A DNA stretch of 64,000 nt from Simiduia agarivorans SA1 = DSM 21679 (lineage in GTDB: Bacteria > Pseudomonadota > Gammaproteobacteria > Pseudomonadales > Cellvibrionaceae). This document shows positions 27,347-36,451 of this stretch, in pieces; the stretch's first letter is position 1; every line of letters begins with the position of its first letter. Made by a program: the position numbers and the translations under genes. The notes below the pieces were generated by a model. It was not told the origin of the DNA, ran no database searches, and saw only the letters and a list, made by a program, of their open reading frames with translations. The stretch lies in the NCBI RefSeq assembly GCF_000305785.2, contig NC_018868.3, positions 4,236,228 through 4,300,227 of the forward strand, read 5' to 3'.

Positions 27347-27835
27347 ATGACTGATTCTCTCGATGCTCTTGCAGACCAGCTCGGCCAGCTGCTCAGTGCC
27401 CGGGGCCAGCGCGTGACCTGTGCCGAATCCTGCACCGGCGGTGGCGTTGCCGAAGCCATCACCCGTGTGGCGGGCTCCTCCGGCTGGTTCGACTGTGGTT
27501 TCGTGACCTATGCCAACAGCGCCAAAGCGCAGGTGTTAGGGGTGGATTCCGCTTCCCTGGCGCAGCACGGCGCGGTCAGTGAAACAGTGGTGCGGGAAAT
27601 GGCGGTGGGCGCGCGGGCCCGTGCTGGTGCTGACTGGGCAGTGGCTACCAGTGGGATTGCCGGCCCCGGTGGTGGTACGTCCGATAAGCCGGTAGGTACT
27701 GTGTGGATTGGCGTGGCGGGACCCGATGACCATACGGGGGCCTGGTGTTTTCACTTTGCGGGTAACCGGTCCGGAGTGCGCAAGGCCGCCACCGAGCAGG
27801 CGCTGGCACTCCTGATTCAACAAATTACTGTATAA
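27347..27835 (+). CDS. pncC: Nicotinamide-nucleotide amidohydrolase (CinA C-terminal domain)
   Basis: Deamidates nicotinamide mononucleotide to nicotinate mononucleotide in NAD recycling. The 162-residue protein is the CinA C-terminal domain alone, the usual stand-alone PncC length. Family marks: TCAESCTGGGVAEAIT with the catalytic serine, FVTYANSAKAQVLGV, and ATSGIAGPGGGTSDKPVGTVWIG. It is divergent from mutS and directly upstream of recA, an arrangement common in Pseudomonas and relatives, but the recA promoter lies after its stop. Confidence 0.92.
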   Translation: MTDSLDALADQLGQLLSARGQRVTCAESCTGGGVAEAITRVAGSSGWFDCGFVTYANSAKAQVLGVDSASLAQHGAVSETVVREMAVGARARAGADWAVATSGIAGPGGGTSDKPVGTVWIGVAGPDDHTGAWCFHFAGNRSGVRKAATEQALALLIQQITV

Positions 27836-27843
27836 CCGTATAG

Positions 27844-27878
27844 TACTGGTTGCACATACAGTAAATGTGCAGTATGCT
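27844..27878 (+). promoter_or_regulatory. recA promoter with overlapping LexA (SOS) box
   Basis: TACTGGTTGCACATACAGTA (27844-27863) is a CTG-N10-CAG SOS box. It overlaps a sigma-70 promoter with -35 TTGCAC (27850-27855), a 17-bp spacer and -10 TATGCT (27873-27878). LexA bound here would cover the -35 element, so recA is under normal SOS control. Confidence 0.88.
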
Positions 27879-27974
27879 TTTCCTCACTGAATACAAGCTA
27901 ACAATACAGCTGGCTCCGCCGGCTGTGGGCTAAGGCCCGATAATTAACAAGATCAAATGAAAAGGGTTTCACAC

Positions 27975-29018
27975 ATGGACCAGAACAAAGAAAAGGCATT
28001 GCAGGCGGCGCTGTCTCAAATCGAGCGTCAATTCGGTAAAGGTACCGTGATGCGTATGGGCGACCGCGAGCAGGTTGCCATTCCGTCCATTTCTACCGGC
28101 TCTCTCGGGCTGGACGTGGCGCTCGGTATTGGTGGTCTGCCCAAGGGCCGTATCGTTGAAATTTATGGCCCAGAGTCCTCGGGTAAAACCACGCTCACTT
28201 TGCAGGTGATTGCCGAGGCGCAGAAGGCCGGTGGCGTGTGTGCGTTCGTGGATGCTGAGCACGCGCTGGACCCCATTTACGCTGAAAAACTAGGCGTGAA
28301 TGTGGATGAACTGATTGTGTCCCAGCCCGATACCGGCGAGCAGGCCCTTGAAGTGGCCGACATGCTGGTGCGTTCCGGCGCGGTTGACGTACTGGTGGTG
28401 GACTCTGTTGCCGCGCTGACACCCAAAGCGGAAATTGAAGGCGAAATGGGCGATCACCACGTGGGCTTGCAGGCGCGCTTGATGTCGCAGGCGCTGCGTA
28501 AAATTACCGGCAATATCAAAAACGCCAACTGTCTGGCGATTTTCATCAACCAGATCCGGATGAAAATCGGCGTCATGTTCGGCAACCCGGAAACCACTAC
28601 CGGTGGTAATGCGCTTAAGTTTTACTCATCCGTTCGTCTGGATATCCGCCGTACCGGCGCGGTGAAAGATGGCGATGAGGTGATCGGTAACGAAACCCGC
28701 GTGAAGGTGGTGAAGAACAAAGTAGCACCGCCCTTTAAACAAGCCGAGTTCCAGATTCTGTACGGTCAGGGCATTAACCTGCAGGGCGAAATTATCGACT
28801 TTGGCGTCAAGCTGGGTTTGATTGACAAAGCCGGTGCCTGGTACAGCTACAAGGGCGACAAAATCGGCCAGGGCAAAAATAACGTGGTGAAATTCCTGCT
28901 GGAAAACCCCGATATCCAGAAGGAAATTGAAACGCAAGTCCGCGCGGAATTACTGGGCGGCAAAGTTAAGGCAACGTCCTCTTCTGATGAAGATGCAGTG
29001 GAGGAAATGGATTCCTAA
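27975..29018 (+). CDS. recA: Recombinase RecA
   Basis: Forms the filament on ssDNA for homologous recombination and LexA cleavage. The 347-residue protein begins [20 protein letters not shown], the usual start, so ATG 27975 is chosen over ATG 27957; AAAGGG just upstream can serve as its ribosome site. Walker A is [10 protein letters not shown], Walker [12 protein letters not shown], loop L1/L2 regions [14 protein letters not shown] and [20 protein letters not shown] are intact, and the C-terminal tail is acidic ([13 protein letters not shown]). An SOS promoter precedes it and recX follows after a hairpin. Confidence 0.97.
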   Translation: MDQNKEKALQAALSQIERQFGKGTVMRMGDREQVAIPSISTGSLGLDVALGIGGLPKGRIVEIYGPESSGKTTLTLQVIAEAQKAGGVCAFVDAEHALDPIYAEKLGVNVDELIVSQPDTGEQALEVADMLVRSGAVDVLVVDSVAALTPKAEIEGEMGDHHVGLQARLMSQALRKITGNIKNANCLAIFINQIRMKIGVMFGNPETTTGGNALKFYSSVRLDIRRTGAVKDGDEVIGNETRVKVVKNKVAPPFKQAEFQILYGQGINLQGEIIDFGVKLGLIDKAGAWYSYKGDKIGQGKNNVVKFLLENPDIQKEIETQVRAELLGGKVKATSSSDEDAVEEMDS

Positions 29019-29033
29019 CGATTGTTAGCTTGC

Positions 29034-29071
29034 CTCGTGGGCTGGCCAAGGTCAGTGCCACGAGGTCTTTT
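29034..29071 (+). terminator. recA-recX intergenic hairpin
   Basis: CCTCGTGG (29034-29041) pairs with CCACGAGG (29058-29065) and is followed by TCTTTTTT. It lies between recA and recX; such hairpins are known to keep recX expression low by allowing only partial read-through. Confidence 0.82.
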
Positions 29072-29085
29072 TTGGGAGAGCCATT

Positions 29086-29553
29086 ATGGCGAGGTGCGCA
29101 ACAGAGGGGGAAGTGCTGGACGCTGCAATACGATTGCTGGCGCGGCGCGAATACTCTGCCGCCGAACTGCGTCGTAAGTTGGAGGCCAAAACAGATCACG
29201 CCGCTTGGATAGATGCCGCTATCGAGCGTGTGCAATCCCTCGGTTATCAATCCGATTGTCGCTATACCGAGAGCTTCATTCGTTATGCCGTCAGCCAGGG
29301 CAAGGGCCCGGTCTGGATCCGCTATCAACTTCAACACAAAGGTCTGTGTGAACAATTGGTGTCGCAACAGTTAGCGGATGCCGATGTTGACTGGGATCAG
29401 TTGGCAATGGAAACCCTGGCTCGCCGTTTTACCCATGCAGGGACGGATGCAAAAGAGCGAGCGAAACAATACCGCTTACTATCTGGTCGCGGCTTCAATC
29501 CTGACTCGGTCCGCAAAGCCATGGAATCACTGCCAGAAATCATGTGTGATTAG
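29086..29553 (+). CDS. recX: Regulatory protein RecX
   Basis: Binds RecA filaments and limits their growth. The 155-residue product is made of three-helix repeats: AIRLLARREYSAAELRRKL, then VQSLGYQSDCRYTESFIRYA, YQLQHKGLC, and a final RFTHAGTDAKERAKQYRLLSGRGF followed by SVRKAM. The ATG at 29086 follows GGGAGAG. Position after recA behind an attenuating hairpin fits the family. Confidence 0.93.
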   Translation: MARCATEGEVLDAAIRLLARREYSAAELRRKLEAKTDHAAWIDAAIERVQSLGYQSDCRYTESFIRYAVSQGKGPVWIRYQLQHKGLCEQLVSQQLADADVDWDQLAMETLARRFTHAGTDAKERAKQYRLLSGRGFNPDSVRKAMESLPEIMCD

Positions 29554-29759
29554 CGTTGTGTGCAATGGTGCGCGCAGTCTGCCGATACTGCCGATGGTCT
29601 TTTAGACGTCTGCTACAGACCTGCCTGAAAAAAAACGTTAACGCGCAATGCCTGGTCTTTTCATCGGGCGAGAATTACCTGCCTGCAAGGGCGATCTTTG
29701 TTCCCCTGTTTCGCAATCCTTCCTGATGGTTTCCGCAGGATCATTGATCGGCGTTGGCG

Positions 29760-30554
29760 TCAGATCAATGCGGCTGAATCAGTCGTCACCTCATCATCCG
29801 TCGTTTTTTCCTGCGTGCCCGGTGCAGAAGGTTTTAGGGTGGCAGGTTGATGGGTTTTTGCTGCGCTTTTGGTTTTTTTGGGGCGGCCGCGCTTTAATGG
29901 TCGGACCCGCTGATTGGCAATTTTTTCGATGCGCTCTTTGAATGCATCACCACCCAGGACCTGCCCCAGTTTGACCGTTTCGGCGATGTAGGTAAGCAAA
30001 CGGCTATCAAACGCGTAGTGGAACAACTTTCGGTACGCCTGTACCCGTTCGCGGGCGGTTTTACCCAGAGCGATGTACAAACGGTGGTCTTTGATCAGGT
30101 CACTTTTATCGAGCGAAGCATGAAAATTAAAGCTGGACCACGGGTATTCGCCTGGCTCATTGGCCAGCCCCAAATACATGGGCTTGAGTTCAACGTATCG
30201 ATAGCAGGTCAGCAGATAGGATTCAGAATCGATCAGACTGGCTTTGTAGCGACCACCCCATAATGTGCCGGAGCGCTTATACCGGTGATTGACGTATTGA
30301 ACATAGCGCCTGCCCAATGACTGCATCATTGACGAAAGGCCTTGCTCTATGCGAGGCGTTGCCAGAAATTGCACCATGTTGGGCAGTAAAACGTAGGCAT
30401 GAATATCCACGCGGTATTGCTCCGCGGCGGTCTTCATGCTCTGCAGATAAAACTCGTAATCTTCATCGTCGAAAAAACAGGGCAGATTGTTGTGGCCCGT
30501 TTGAACAACGTGTTGAGGAATATCAGGTAAATTAAGCCGGGGTAATCGCGCCAT
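29760..30554 (-). CDS. RAYT-like (REP-associated tyrosine transposase family) protein lacking the HUH motif
   Basis: The 264-residue protein is clearly of the Y1_Tnp/RAYT family: MARLPRLNLPDIPQHVVQTG, MMQSLGRRYVQYVN, RSGTLWGGRYKASLID, ESYLLTCYRYVELKP and EYPWSSF are all family segments. Active members carry an HUH metal-binding motif in a PNHVHLL context; here the same place reads LLPNMVQFLATP, so both histidines are gone. The RYVELNP segment has K for N. The C-terminus is extended by a basic region (KRGRPKKTKSAAK). The frame is open with no internal stops, so it is either a domesticated DNA-binding protein or a recently disabled gene. No flanking inverted repeats are seen. Confidence 0.85.
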   Translation of the reverse strand: MARLPRLNLPDIPQHVVQTGHNNLPCFFDDEDYEFYLQSMKTAAEQYRVDIHAYVLLPNMVQFLATPRIEQGLSSMMQSLGRRYVQYVNHRYKRSGTLWGGRYKASLIDSESYLLTCYRYVELKPMYLGLANEPGEYPWSSFNFHASLDKSDLIKDHRLYIALGKTARERVQAYRKLFHYAFDSRLLTYIAETVKLGQVLGGDAFKERIEKIANQRVRPLKRGRPKKTKSAAKTHQPATLKPSAPGTQEKTTDDEVTTDSAALI

Positions 30555-30804
30555 ACCAGCAAACAGTCCTCGTTTGTCGTGCGTCCGTGTCTTTTTGCAT
30601 CCCTGCTGGGCGCGGGCAATTATCGCAAAACTGATTTACCAATTTCAAATTAGTTAGTGGTTCACTAGTACCAACTGATGCGGTTAACCGCTCGAGGATC
30701 GAGCATATTGTGATCGAGTTGTCCTTTTGGCTTCTGTTTGCCAAAGTCTTTAGGCTAGAATGCGATCGCTGCAGAGCAGCCTGACTTATGCAACGGATTG
30801 AATC

Positions 30805-31677
30805 ATGGAACCCAAGGACAATATTCGGCTGGCCATTAATGGACGTACAGACATAGGCCAGGTCAGAGGGGAAAACGAAGACCATATCGGTTGGTACAAC
30901 CATCCCGCATTGCCATTTGGTTTTGTGATCATTGCAGACGGGATGGGTGGTTATACCGGCGGTGCGAGAGCCAGTGCTTTGGCTGTCAACGTGATTGATC
31001 GCCACCTCAAAGCCATTCCCGATCCGGGGTTTCAATCCTGCACACCCGATCAGCAGCTGTTGATGATTCATGCAACACTGATGGAAGCATTCAGCGCTGC
31101 AAACCAATCGATTCTCGACGCCAAAATTGACAATCCTCAACACGCCAATATGGGCAGTACAGTGGTCGTGGGTGTGTTGTGGGAGCAACACGTGACGATT
31201 GCCCACTTGGGTGATTCCCGTGCTTACTTATGGAACCGCGATGGGTTGGTTCAGCTGACCCGGGATCACAGTCTGGTCCAGGAAATGGTTGATGCAGGAA
31301 CCATGACCGAGTCCCAAGCGCGCACCAGTGGTGTCCGTAATCATATTACCCGGGCGTTGGGTGTCACTGAATTTGTTGAGCCCTCCATGAACTCTTACCG
31401 GTTGGAGCAGAATACTTTATTGATGTTCTGCACTGACGGCCTGACAGAGTATCTCGATAATCTTGAATTAGAGCATGTGTTGTCCACACACAGGCCTGCG
31501 CTCGAGTGTTGTTATCGGTTCATCGCAGATGCAAATCAGCAGGGTGGTAAAGACAACATCAGTGTGGGGATTATGGAGTTTACCTTGCGAGATCAATCCC
31601 GGGCCGAAACGACATTTCCCAAAGCACCTGCTGGCACCGGTGAAGATGTGACGTTACGGCCGGGTGCGGGTCTTTAA
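30805..31677 (+). CDS. PP2C-family Ser/Thr protein phosphatase
   Basis: A 290-residue metal-dependent phosphatase of the bacterial Stp/PrpC type. Metal-binding aspartates lie in RGENEDHIGW, ADGMGGYTGG, CTDGLTEYL and GGKDNISVGI; HLGDSRAYLWNRDG is also present. There is no signal peptide or membrane helix, so it acts in the cytoplasm. It is the natural antagonist of the Ser/Thr kinase at 21220-23595, although separated by DNA repair genes. Its stop overlaps the end of the convergent acylase gene by 4 bp. Confidence 0.92.
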   Translation: MEPKDNIRLAINGRTDIGQVRGENEDHIGWYNHPALPFGFVIIADGMGGYTGGARASALAVNVIDRHLKAIPDPGFQSCTPDQQLLMIHATLMEAFSAANQSILDAKIDNPQHANMGSTVVVGVLWEQHVTIAHLGDSRAYLWNRDGLVQLTRDHSLVQEMVDAGTMTESQARTSGVRNHITRALGVTEFVEPSMNSYRLEQNTLLMFCTDGLTEYLDNLELEHVLSTHRPALECCYRFIADANQQGGKDNISVGIMEFTLRDQSRAETTFPKAPAGTGEDVTLRPGAGL

Positions 31678-34043
31678 TTCGGCACCAACGTGAGCCGGTG
31701 TTTTGTGGGGCCCTTCAACCAGGGTGATGCATTACCCTCAACCCAATCCTGATGGCCTTTGCCGAAAAACGCTGACAAAGGGTGTGCACTCTGACCGGTA
31801 GCCATATGAAAATAGGCCTGGTCTTCTTTGCCGGGTGAAACGGCAAAGCGTTCGCTGGCGCCATGCGTGGGTGTTTGAACCCGCGGCATGTGGGTATCGC
31901 CACGCAGAGGCTCGTTTGGCATTGAAAGCCACCAGTGAATGGGTGCAACAAAGCGCGCCATAGGGTGTTGAATAATGACACGATTGGCCTCGCCCCAGGT
32001 GTCGTTGGTCAGCGTCCCATCCGCAAACAAAGGTTCGACCACTTGCTTCATGGCAAACAGTTCCAGTTCATGCCAGCTGTTGAAATCTTTGTTAAGCAAA
32101 TGTGCAGGTCGCAGGCTGAGCATTTGCCAGAGCGGGTATTCGGTCTGGCGGTTGGCGTTGCTGTAGTTGAACGCCGGGTCCTTGCTCATCATATAAGTTT
32201 CCAGCGGCGCAATGGCCAGTTCCATTATTTTCAAACGGCTCTCACGTACCAGGCGATAGCTCACTGATTCGATCGCTGCAAACCCTTGCCAGTTACTTAA
32301 CTCGATTTGCATGGCCTGCAGGGCAGGCGTCAGGTTTTCCTCTGCTGCTAATGTTTTCAGCAGATGGTCGCGCCAGGGTTTGAGAAAACGGGCTTCGTCA
32401 TCCAATTGCAGTGCAAGCATATCGGCTTCATCAAAGTTGTCGCCGGCCAGCAACCGGTCACGGATCTGTTGCTGGCGAGCGCCAAGGGCGTAGGCCGAGT
32501 CGCCCATGCGTTCAAACGCATCACCGCTCAGCGTCCGGGCATTGGCCGTCCACAACCGATGATTGAGCGGTTTCACTACTGATGGATGTTCTTCTGCAGT
32601 GCGGAAACCGTCCCAACTGGCGCCGGTTTGGCTCCAGTCTTCCGGCAGCTTGCCATCGGTGCCTTGGCGATTGGGGAAAGGCCCGGCGATGGTCCAGGCA
32701 ATGTTGCCGTCTTTGTCTGCCAGCGCCAGATTCTGATGCGGTATGCCTATCTGCGGTGCCAGCGCAACGGCCGCTTCCACTGTGTTGGCGGTTTCCAGGG
32801 CCAGGGCATTCATGTTGGCACCTTGGTGGAAATGCGCTGTCCAGATCATGGCCAGCATGCGGTTGTCATCGTCGCGGCCGATGACCGGGCCCCAATGGGT
32901 ACGCTTGACCTCGAAGATTTCCGTCGCTTGTCCTTTGACCAGAATGTGTTCCTGTTCAATATCAAAATCCCGCCAGCCGTCTGCGGTCAGGTATTGGCTT
33001 TCGTCGTCGTTGGTTTGCAAGACAATCACATCCGACCAATCGCCCTGAGTATTGGTAAAGCCCCAGGCCAGGTGCGAATTGGAACCGGCTACCAGCAAGG
33101 GCGTACCGGGCAGGGTGGCGCCACTGATCAGGCGTTGATCATCCGGCAATCGCCACTGTGCCCGGTACCAGATGTTGGGTACGCGCACCGCGAGGTGCAT
33201 GTCATCGGCGACAATGGCGCCACCATGCTTGCTGACTGCACCGGCTACTGCCCAATTATTGCTGCCCACCACCATGTCTTCACTGACTTGTGGCCGGTAC
33301 ACCATGCGGCCCGGATCGCTCAGGTCGGCCCAGCCATGTTCGGGTAGCGGCGCGCTCGCCAACTGAGTATTGCCTTCGTCATCCGCTACGAGCGGCGCGT
33401 CCCACTGACCGCCTTGTTGGGTAAAAAAAGCGTAAAGATCAGCGGGCAGATGTTGCGCCAGCGTGCCACGGCTGCGTTCAAAGAGAGCCTGATCGTCCTG
33501 TAATACGAGGATCATGCTGAACACGGTGAGCATGCTGTCTTCATCGCGCCATGGGGTGGGGGAATGGTTCAGCAATGTGTATTCAAAGGGCGCGCGCCCG
33601 AGCGCGGCCAGGCCCGCGTTAACACCTTCGGTATAGGCGCTCAGTATTAGCTTTTGCCCGGCCGAGAATTGCGCAATAGTGGCACTGGCGCGTTGCCGGA
33701 ACTGATGGGCGCGTACTTGTTTGTCGTGTTTGAGTGCGGCTTCACCAAACAGTGCCGATAATTCACCGGCGGCGTTGCGACGCTGCAGATCCATTTGGAA
33801 AAATCGGTCTTGGGCATGGGCAAAGCCGAGACCAAAGGCGATGTCGGGGCGAGTGGTTCCGACAATTTCTACCAGTCCCTGCTGGTCGCGTTCAATGGAG
33901 ACCGCAGCATTCAGCGCGTCCACCTGCAGGCTCCCGTCCAATACCGGCAGGCTTTGTCTCAGCATCAGATAAACAATGGCGGCCGCGATCAACGCAATCG
34001 CCAATAATCCGACCAAAGATCTGAATAGAATCTTACCCATCAT
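31674..34043 (-). CDS. Penicillin acylase family (Ntn-hydrolase) enzyme
   Basis: A 789-residue precursor with an N-terminal hydrophobic signal (MMGKILFRSLVGLLAIALIA). The alpha-chain part has GLGFAHAQDRFFQMDLQRR. The autocatalytic site is in VVGSNNWAVAG with the nucleophile serine at about residue 261, followed by GGAIVADDMHLAVRVPNIWY of the beta chain. Members cleave amides such as penicillins, acyl-homoserine lactones or other N-acyl compounds; the substrate cannot be told here. ATG 34043 is chosen because AAAGG lies nine bases before it; the ATG 21 bases upstream lacks such a site. Probably periplasmic. Confidence 0.9.
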   Translation of the reverse strand: MMGKILFRSLVGLLAIALIAAAIVYLMLRQSLPVLDGSLQVDALNAAVSIERDQQGLVEIVGTTRPDIAFGLGFAHAQDRFFQMDLQRRNAAGELSALFGEAALKHDKQVRAHQFRQRASATIAQFSAGQKLILSAYTEGVNAGLAALGRAPFEYTLLNHSPTPWRDEDSMLTVFSMILVLQDDQALFERSRGTLAQHLPADLYAFFTQQGGQWDAPLVADDEGNTQLASAPLPEHGWADLSDPGRMVYRPQVSEDMVVGSNNWAVAGAVSKHGGAIVADDMHLAVRVPNIWYRAQWRLPDDQRLISGATLPGTPLLVAGSNSHLAWGFTNTQGDWSDVIVLQTNDDESQYLTADGWRDFDIEQEHILVKGQATEIFEVKRTHWGPVIGRDDDNRMLAMIWTAHFHQGANMNALALETANTVEAAVALAPQIGIPHQNLALADKDGNIAWTIAGPFPNRQGTDGKLPEDWSQTGASWDGFRTAEEHPSVVKPLNHRLWTANARTLSGDAFERMGDSAYALGARQQQIRDRLLAGDNFDEADMLALQLDDEARFLKPWRDHLLKTLAAEENLTPALQAMQIELSNWQGFAAIESVSYRLVRESRLKIMELAIAPLETYMMSKDPAFNYSNANRQTEYPLWQMLSLRPAHLLNKDFNSWHELELFAMKQVVEPLFADGTLTNDTWGEANRVIIQHPMARFVAPIHWWLSMPNEPLRGDTHMPRVQTPTHGASERFAVSPGKEDQAYFHMATGQSAHPLSAFFGKGHQDWVEGNASPWLKGPTKHRLTLVPN

Positions 34044-34163
34044 CGCGCATACCCTTTTGTGCATTTATTGTTGTTAATGCGCTGAGTCTACCAGCTGGAT
34101 TCGTGCGCAAGGGCTTTATTTGTGACCCGCCAACCACGCAAGCGATTGGCGGTGGTAAGCGTA

Positions 34164-35318
34164 TTACGGGTGCTCGTAGCTGCGCAGCTGGCCGTTGATC
34201 CAGCTGTGAGTGACGCGGAAGTGGTCATCAAATGCGATCAGGTCTGCCTGGTATCCGGCGCGCAGATAGCCCAGCTTGTGATCCAGTCCGAGCATGGCGG
34301 CGGGGTAGGCAGAGGCCATGCGCAGCGCTTCCCCCAATTCCACGTTGAGCAATTGATGGGTGTTTTTGACGGCGCCCATCATATCGAGATCGGAACCGGC
34401 CAGCGTGCCGGTCGCGGTGGCGCAGCGGCCCGCTTCTGCCACGATGGTTTCCCCGTTCAGGACAAAGCGTTTATCGGTGGCGCCTACGGTTGGCATGGCG
34501 TCGGTCACCAGGATCATTTTGCCGCGTACCTTGGCCTTTAGTGCCACACGCAAGGTGGCCGGGTCCACATGGTAATTATCGACGATGATGCCGCACCAAC
34601 TGTTGTCATCTTCCAGTGCCGCGCCCACCACACCCGGCTCCCGGCTGGTCATCGGGGTCATGGCATTGAACAAGTGGGTAAAGGCTTTCAGACCGGCGTC
34701 GAGCGCCTGTCGGGTTTGCGCGTAATCCGCGGCCGTGTGACCGGCGGCCACAATGACGCCGGCAGCGGCCAGCTGCGCAATGCGCTCCGGGCTTGTCCGC
34801 TCGGGCGCCAGAGTCACATAAGTGATGCCACGCTTGAGCGAAGTCAGTAGCGCGATGGCCTCATCGTCGATCTGGCGGAAGACGGCTTCGTTGTGCACCC
34901 CTTTGCGGGCGGGATTCAGGAAAGGGCCTTCCAGATGTACGCCCAGCACGCCTGCGGTGTTGCGGCTGACGGCCTCGTCAACCGCGTCGATGGCAGCCTT
35001 CACCACGGCCAGGTCGTCGCTGATTAATGTGGGTAAAAAAGAGGTGGTGCCCAGCGCTCGGTGGGCATCACCTATGGTGCAAATCGCTTCGACAGTAGGT
35101 TGGTCATTCAGCAACACGCCACCACCGCCATTGACCTGGGTATCGATCAGGCCGGGTGCCAGTCGGCGTCCGTCCAGTGCAACCGTTTCGCAGCCGTCGG
35201 GAAGCTGATCCAAGGGAACCAGGGCTTCAACGCGCTCGCCGGCCAGAATCAGGGCGTGATCCTGCAACCAGTGTTCGCCGTCAAAAATACGTGCGCCGGT
35301 GAGTGCCGTGAGTGTCAT
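34164..35318 (-). CDS. nagA: N-acetylglucosamine-6-phosphate deacetylase
   Basis: Removes acetate from GlcNAc-6-P to give glucosamine-6-P. The 384-residue amidohydrolase shows LAPGLIDTQVNGGGGVLLND near the N-terminus, HLEGPFLNPARKGVH, the metal-binding GHTAADY, THLFNAMTPMTSREPG, the catalytic aspartate in LVTDAMPTVG, and LGYLRAGYQADLIAFD at the end. Its start codon directly follows the stop of nagB-II with no gap (TAAATG), so the two are translationally coupled. The operator for the operon lies before nagB-II. Confidence 0.95.
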   Translation of the reverse strand: MTLTALTGARIFDGEHWLQDHALILAGERVEALVPLDQLPDGCETVALDGRRLAPGLIDTQVNGGGGVLLNDQPTVEAICTIGDAHRALGTTSFLPTLISDDLAVVKAAIDAVDEAVSRNTAGVLGVHLEGPFLNPARKGVHNEAVFRQIDDEAIALLTSLKRGITYVTLAPERTSPERIAQLAAAGVIVAAGHTAADYAQTRQALDAGLKAFTHLFNAMTPMTSREPGVVGAALEDDNSWCGIIVDNYHVDPATLRVALKAKVRGKMILVTDAMPTVGATDKRFVLNGETIVAEAGRCATATGTLAGSDLDMMGAVKNTHQLLNVELGEALRMASAYPAAMLGLDHKLGYLRAGYQADLIAFDDHFRVTHSWINGQLRSYEHP

Positions 35319-36374
35319 TTACAGTGTCTCCGTAACCTTGCGCAGATGCGGTGGTTCATCGGGATTGTAACCGCGGGCCACCGACAGTGCGTTGGCCATT
35401 CTGTAAAAACTTTGTACTGCCAGCAATGGCGCAATGGCCGGGTGGGCGCCGTGAACCACGGGCAGGTTGGCATTGCCATAAGATTTTTCGCTGGCCACCA
35501 GCACCTGGGCATCGCGGGCCTGAAACTCTTTGATGAGGTCGCTGAAGCCCGAATAGGTCTCATCCTGTTGTGACAACATGAGTACCGGGAAACCACTTTT
35601 AACGATGGCCATGGGGCCGTGCTTCACCTCGGCAGAGCTGAATGCTTCGGCATGCAGGCCGCAGGTCTCCTTGAATTTCAGGGCAGCTTCCTGGGCGATG
35701 CCAAAGCCCATGCCGCGGCCGATGACAAACAGGTTGTTGGCGGATTTGAGCGCGTCGACCGCCTTGCTCCAATCGCATTGCCAGGCCTGCTTTAATGACG
35801 CGGGCAGCTGCTTGAGCGCGGCCCCCAGTAATTCGTCACCGCTCCACTCGGATACCAGATGCAGGACCGCTGACAGGGTGGCGATGTAGGATTTTGTCGC
35901 AGCCACGCTCTTTTCCGGGCCAGCGTGCAGGGGAATAACCAGATCGGCAAGCGTTGCCAGCGGCGAATCTTCCACATTGACAAACGCCAAGGTGAGCGCG
36001 CCGGCGGCCTTGGCTTTTTCAACGCCGGCTAACAGATCGGGGCTTTTGCCCGATTGGGAAATGGCAATGTAGAGCACCCCCTTGAGTCGCTGGGCGGCAC
36101 CGTAAACAGAGCTCACCGAAGGCGAGGCCGACGAGGTGAGTGTGCCGGTACGGGTCTCAATCAGGTATTTTGCGTAGGTGGCGGCATGGTCGGAACTGCC
36201 CCGGGCCATGGTCACCACGGCTGCAGGATCAAATGCACGGATCTGCTTAACGGCCTCGGTTACGCGCTCGGCGTTAGCACTGAATTGACGCGCGACAACC
36301 TCATGTGCGGAGGCGGCCTCCTGAAACATCAGGGTTTGCTCGGGGTTTAAGGTTGAAGCGTTCACAGCCATCAT
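35319..36374 (-). CDS. nagB-II: Glucosamine-6-phosphate deaminase, SIS-domain type (NagB-II)
   Basis: Converts glucosamine-6-P to fructose-6-P and ammonia. The 351-residue protein has two SIS domains (IARGSSDHAA-like MARGSSDHAATYAKYLIE; IAISQSGKSPDLLAGVEKA; FVIGRGMGFGIAQEAALKFKE) but lacks the glutaminase domain of GlmS, as expected for NagB-II of Shewanella and relatives rather than classical NagB. A NagR-type operator lies 21-32 bp upstream of the start codon. First gene of a two-gene operon with nagA. Confidence 0.92.
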   Translation of the reverse strand: MMAVNASTLNPEQTLMFQEAASAHEVVARQFSANAERVTEAVKQIRAFDPAAVVTMARGSSDHAATYAKYLIETRTGTLTSSASPSVSSVYGAAQRLKGVLYIAISQSGKSPDLLAGVEKAKAAGALTLAFVNVEDSPLATLADLVIPLHAGPEKSVAATKSYIATLSAVLHLVSEWSGDELLGAALKQLPASLKQAWQCDWSKAVDALKSANNLFVIGRGMGFGIAQEAALKFKETCGLHAEAFSSAEVKHGPMAIVKSGFPVLMLSQQDETYSGFSDLIKEFQARDAQVLVASEKSYGNANLPVVHGAHPAIAPLLAVQSFYRMANALSVARGYNPDEPPHLRKVTETL

Positions 36375-36394
36375 GGGAAATCCGTCAGTAATGA

Positions 36395-36406
36395 GACAAC
36401 GTTGTC
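36395..36406. promoter_or_regulatory. LacI-type operator before nagB-II (NagR box)
   Basis: GACAACGTTGTC is a perfect 12-bp palindrome, extended to TGAGACAACGTTGTCATT. It matches the published NagR motif type (ATGACAnCGnTGTCAT) as I recall it. It lies between the nagR terminator and the nagB-II start codon, where a bound repressor would block the promoter. Confidence 0.85.
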
Positions 36407-36411
36407 ATTGT

Positions 36412-36446
36412 TGCGAAAAAACAAGGGGCTGTAAAGCCCCTTGTTG
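36412..36446 (-). terminator. Terminator of the nagR gene
   Basis: AACAAGGGGCT and AGCCCCTTGTT pair around GTAA (36420-36445); on the minus strand the stem runs into TTTTTT. It separates nagR from the nagB-II promoter, so the repressor gene is its own unit. Confidence 0.88.
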
Positions 36447-36451
36447 GGTCA

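Noticed and set aside
29760..30554. An active insertion sequence carrying the RAYT-like gene
   Set aside because: No terminal repeats or target duplication were seen and the HUH histidines are missing.
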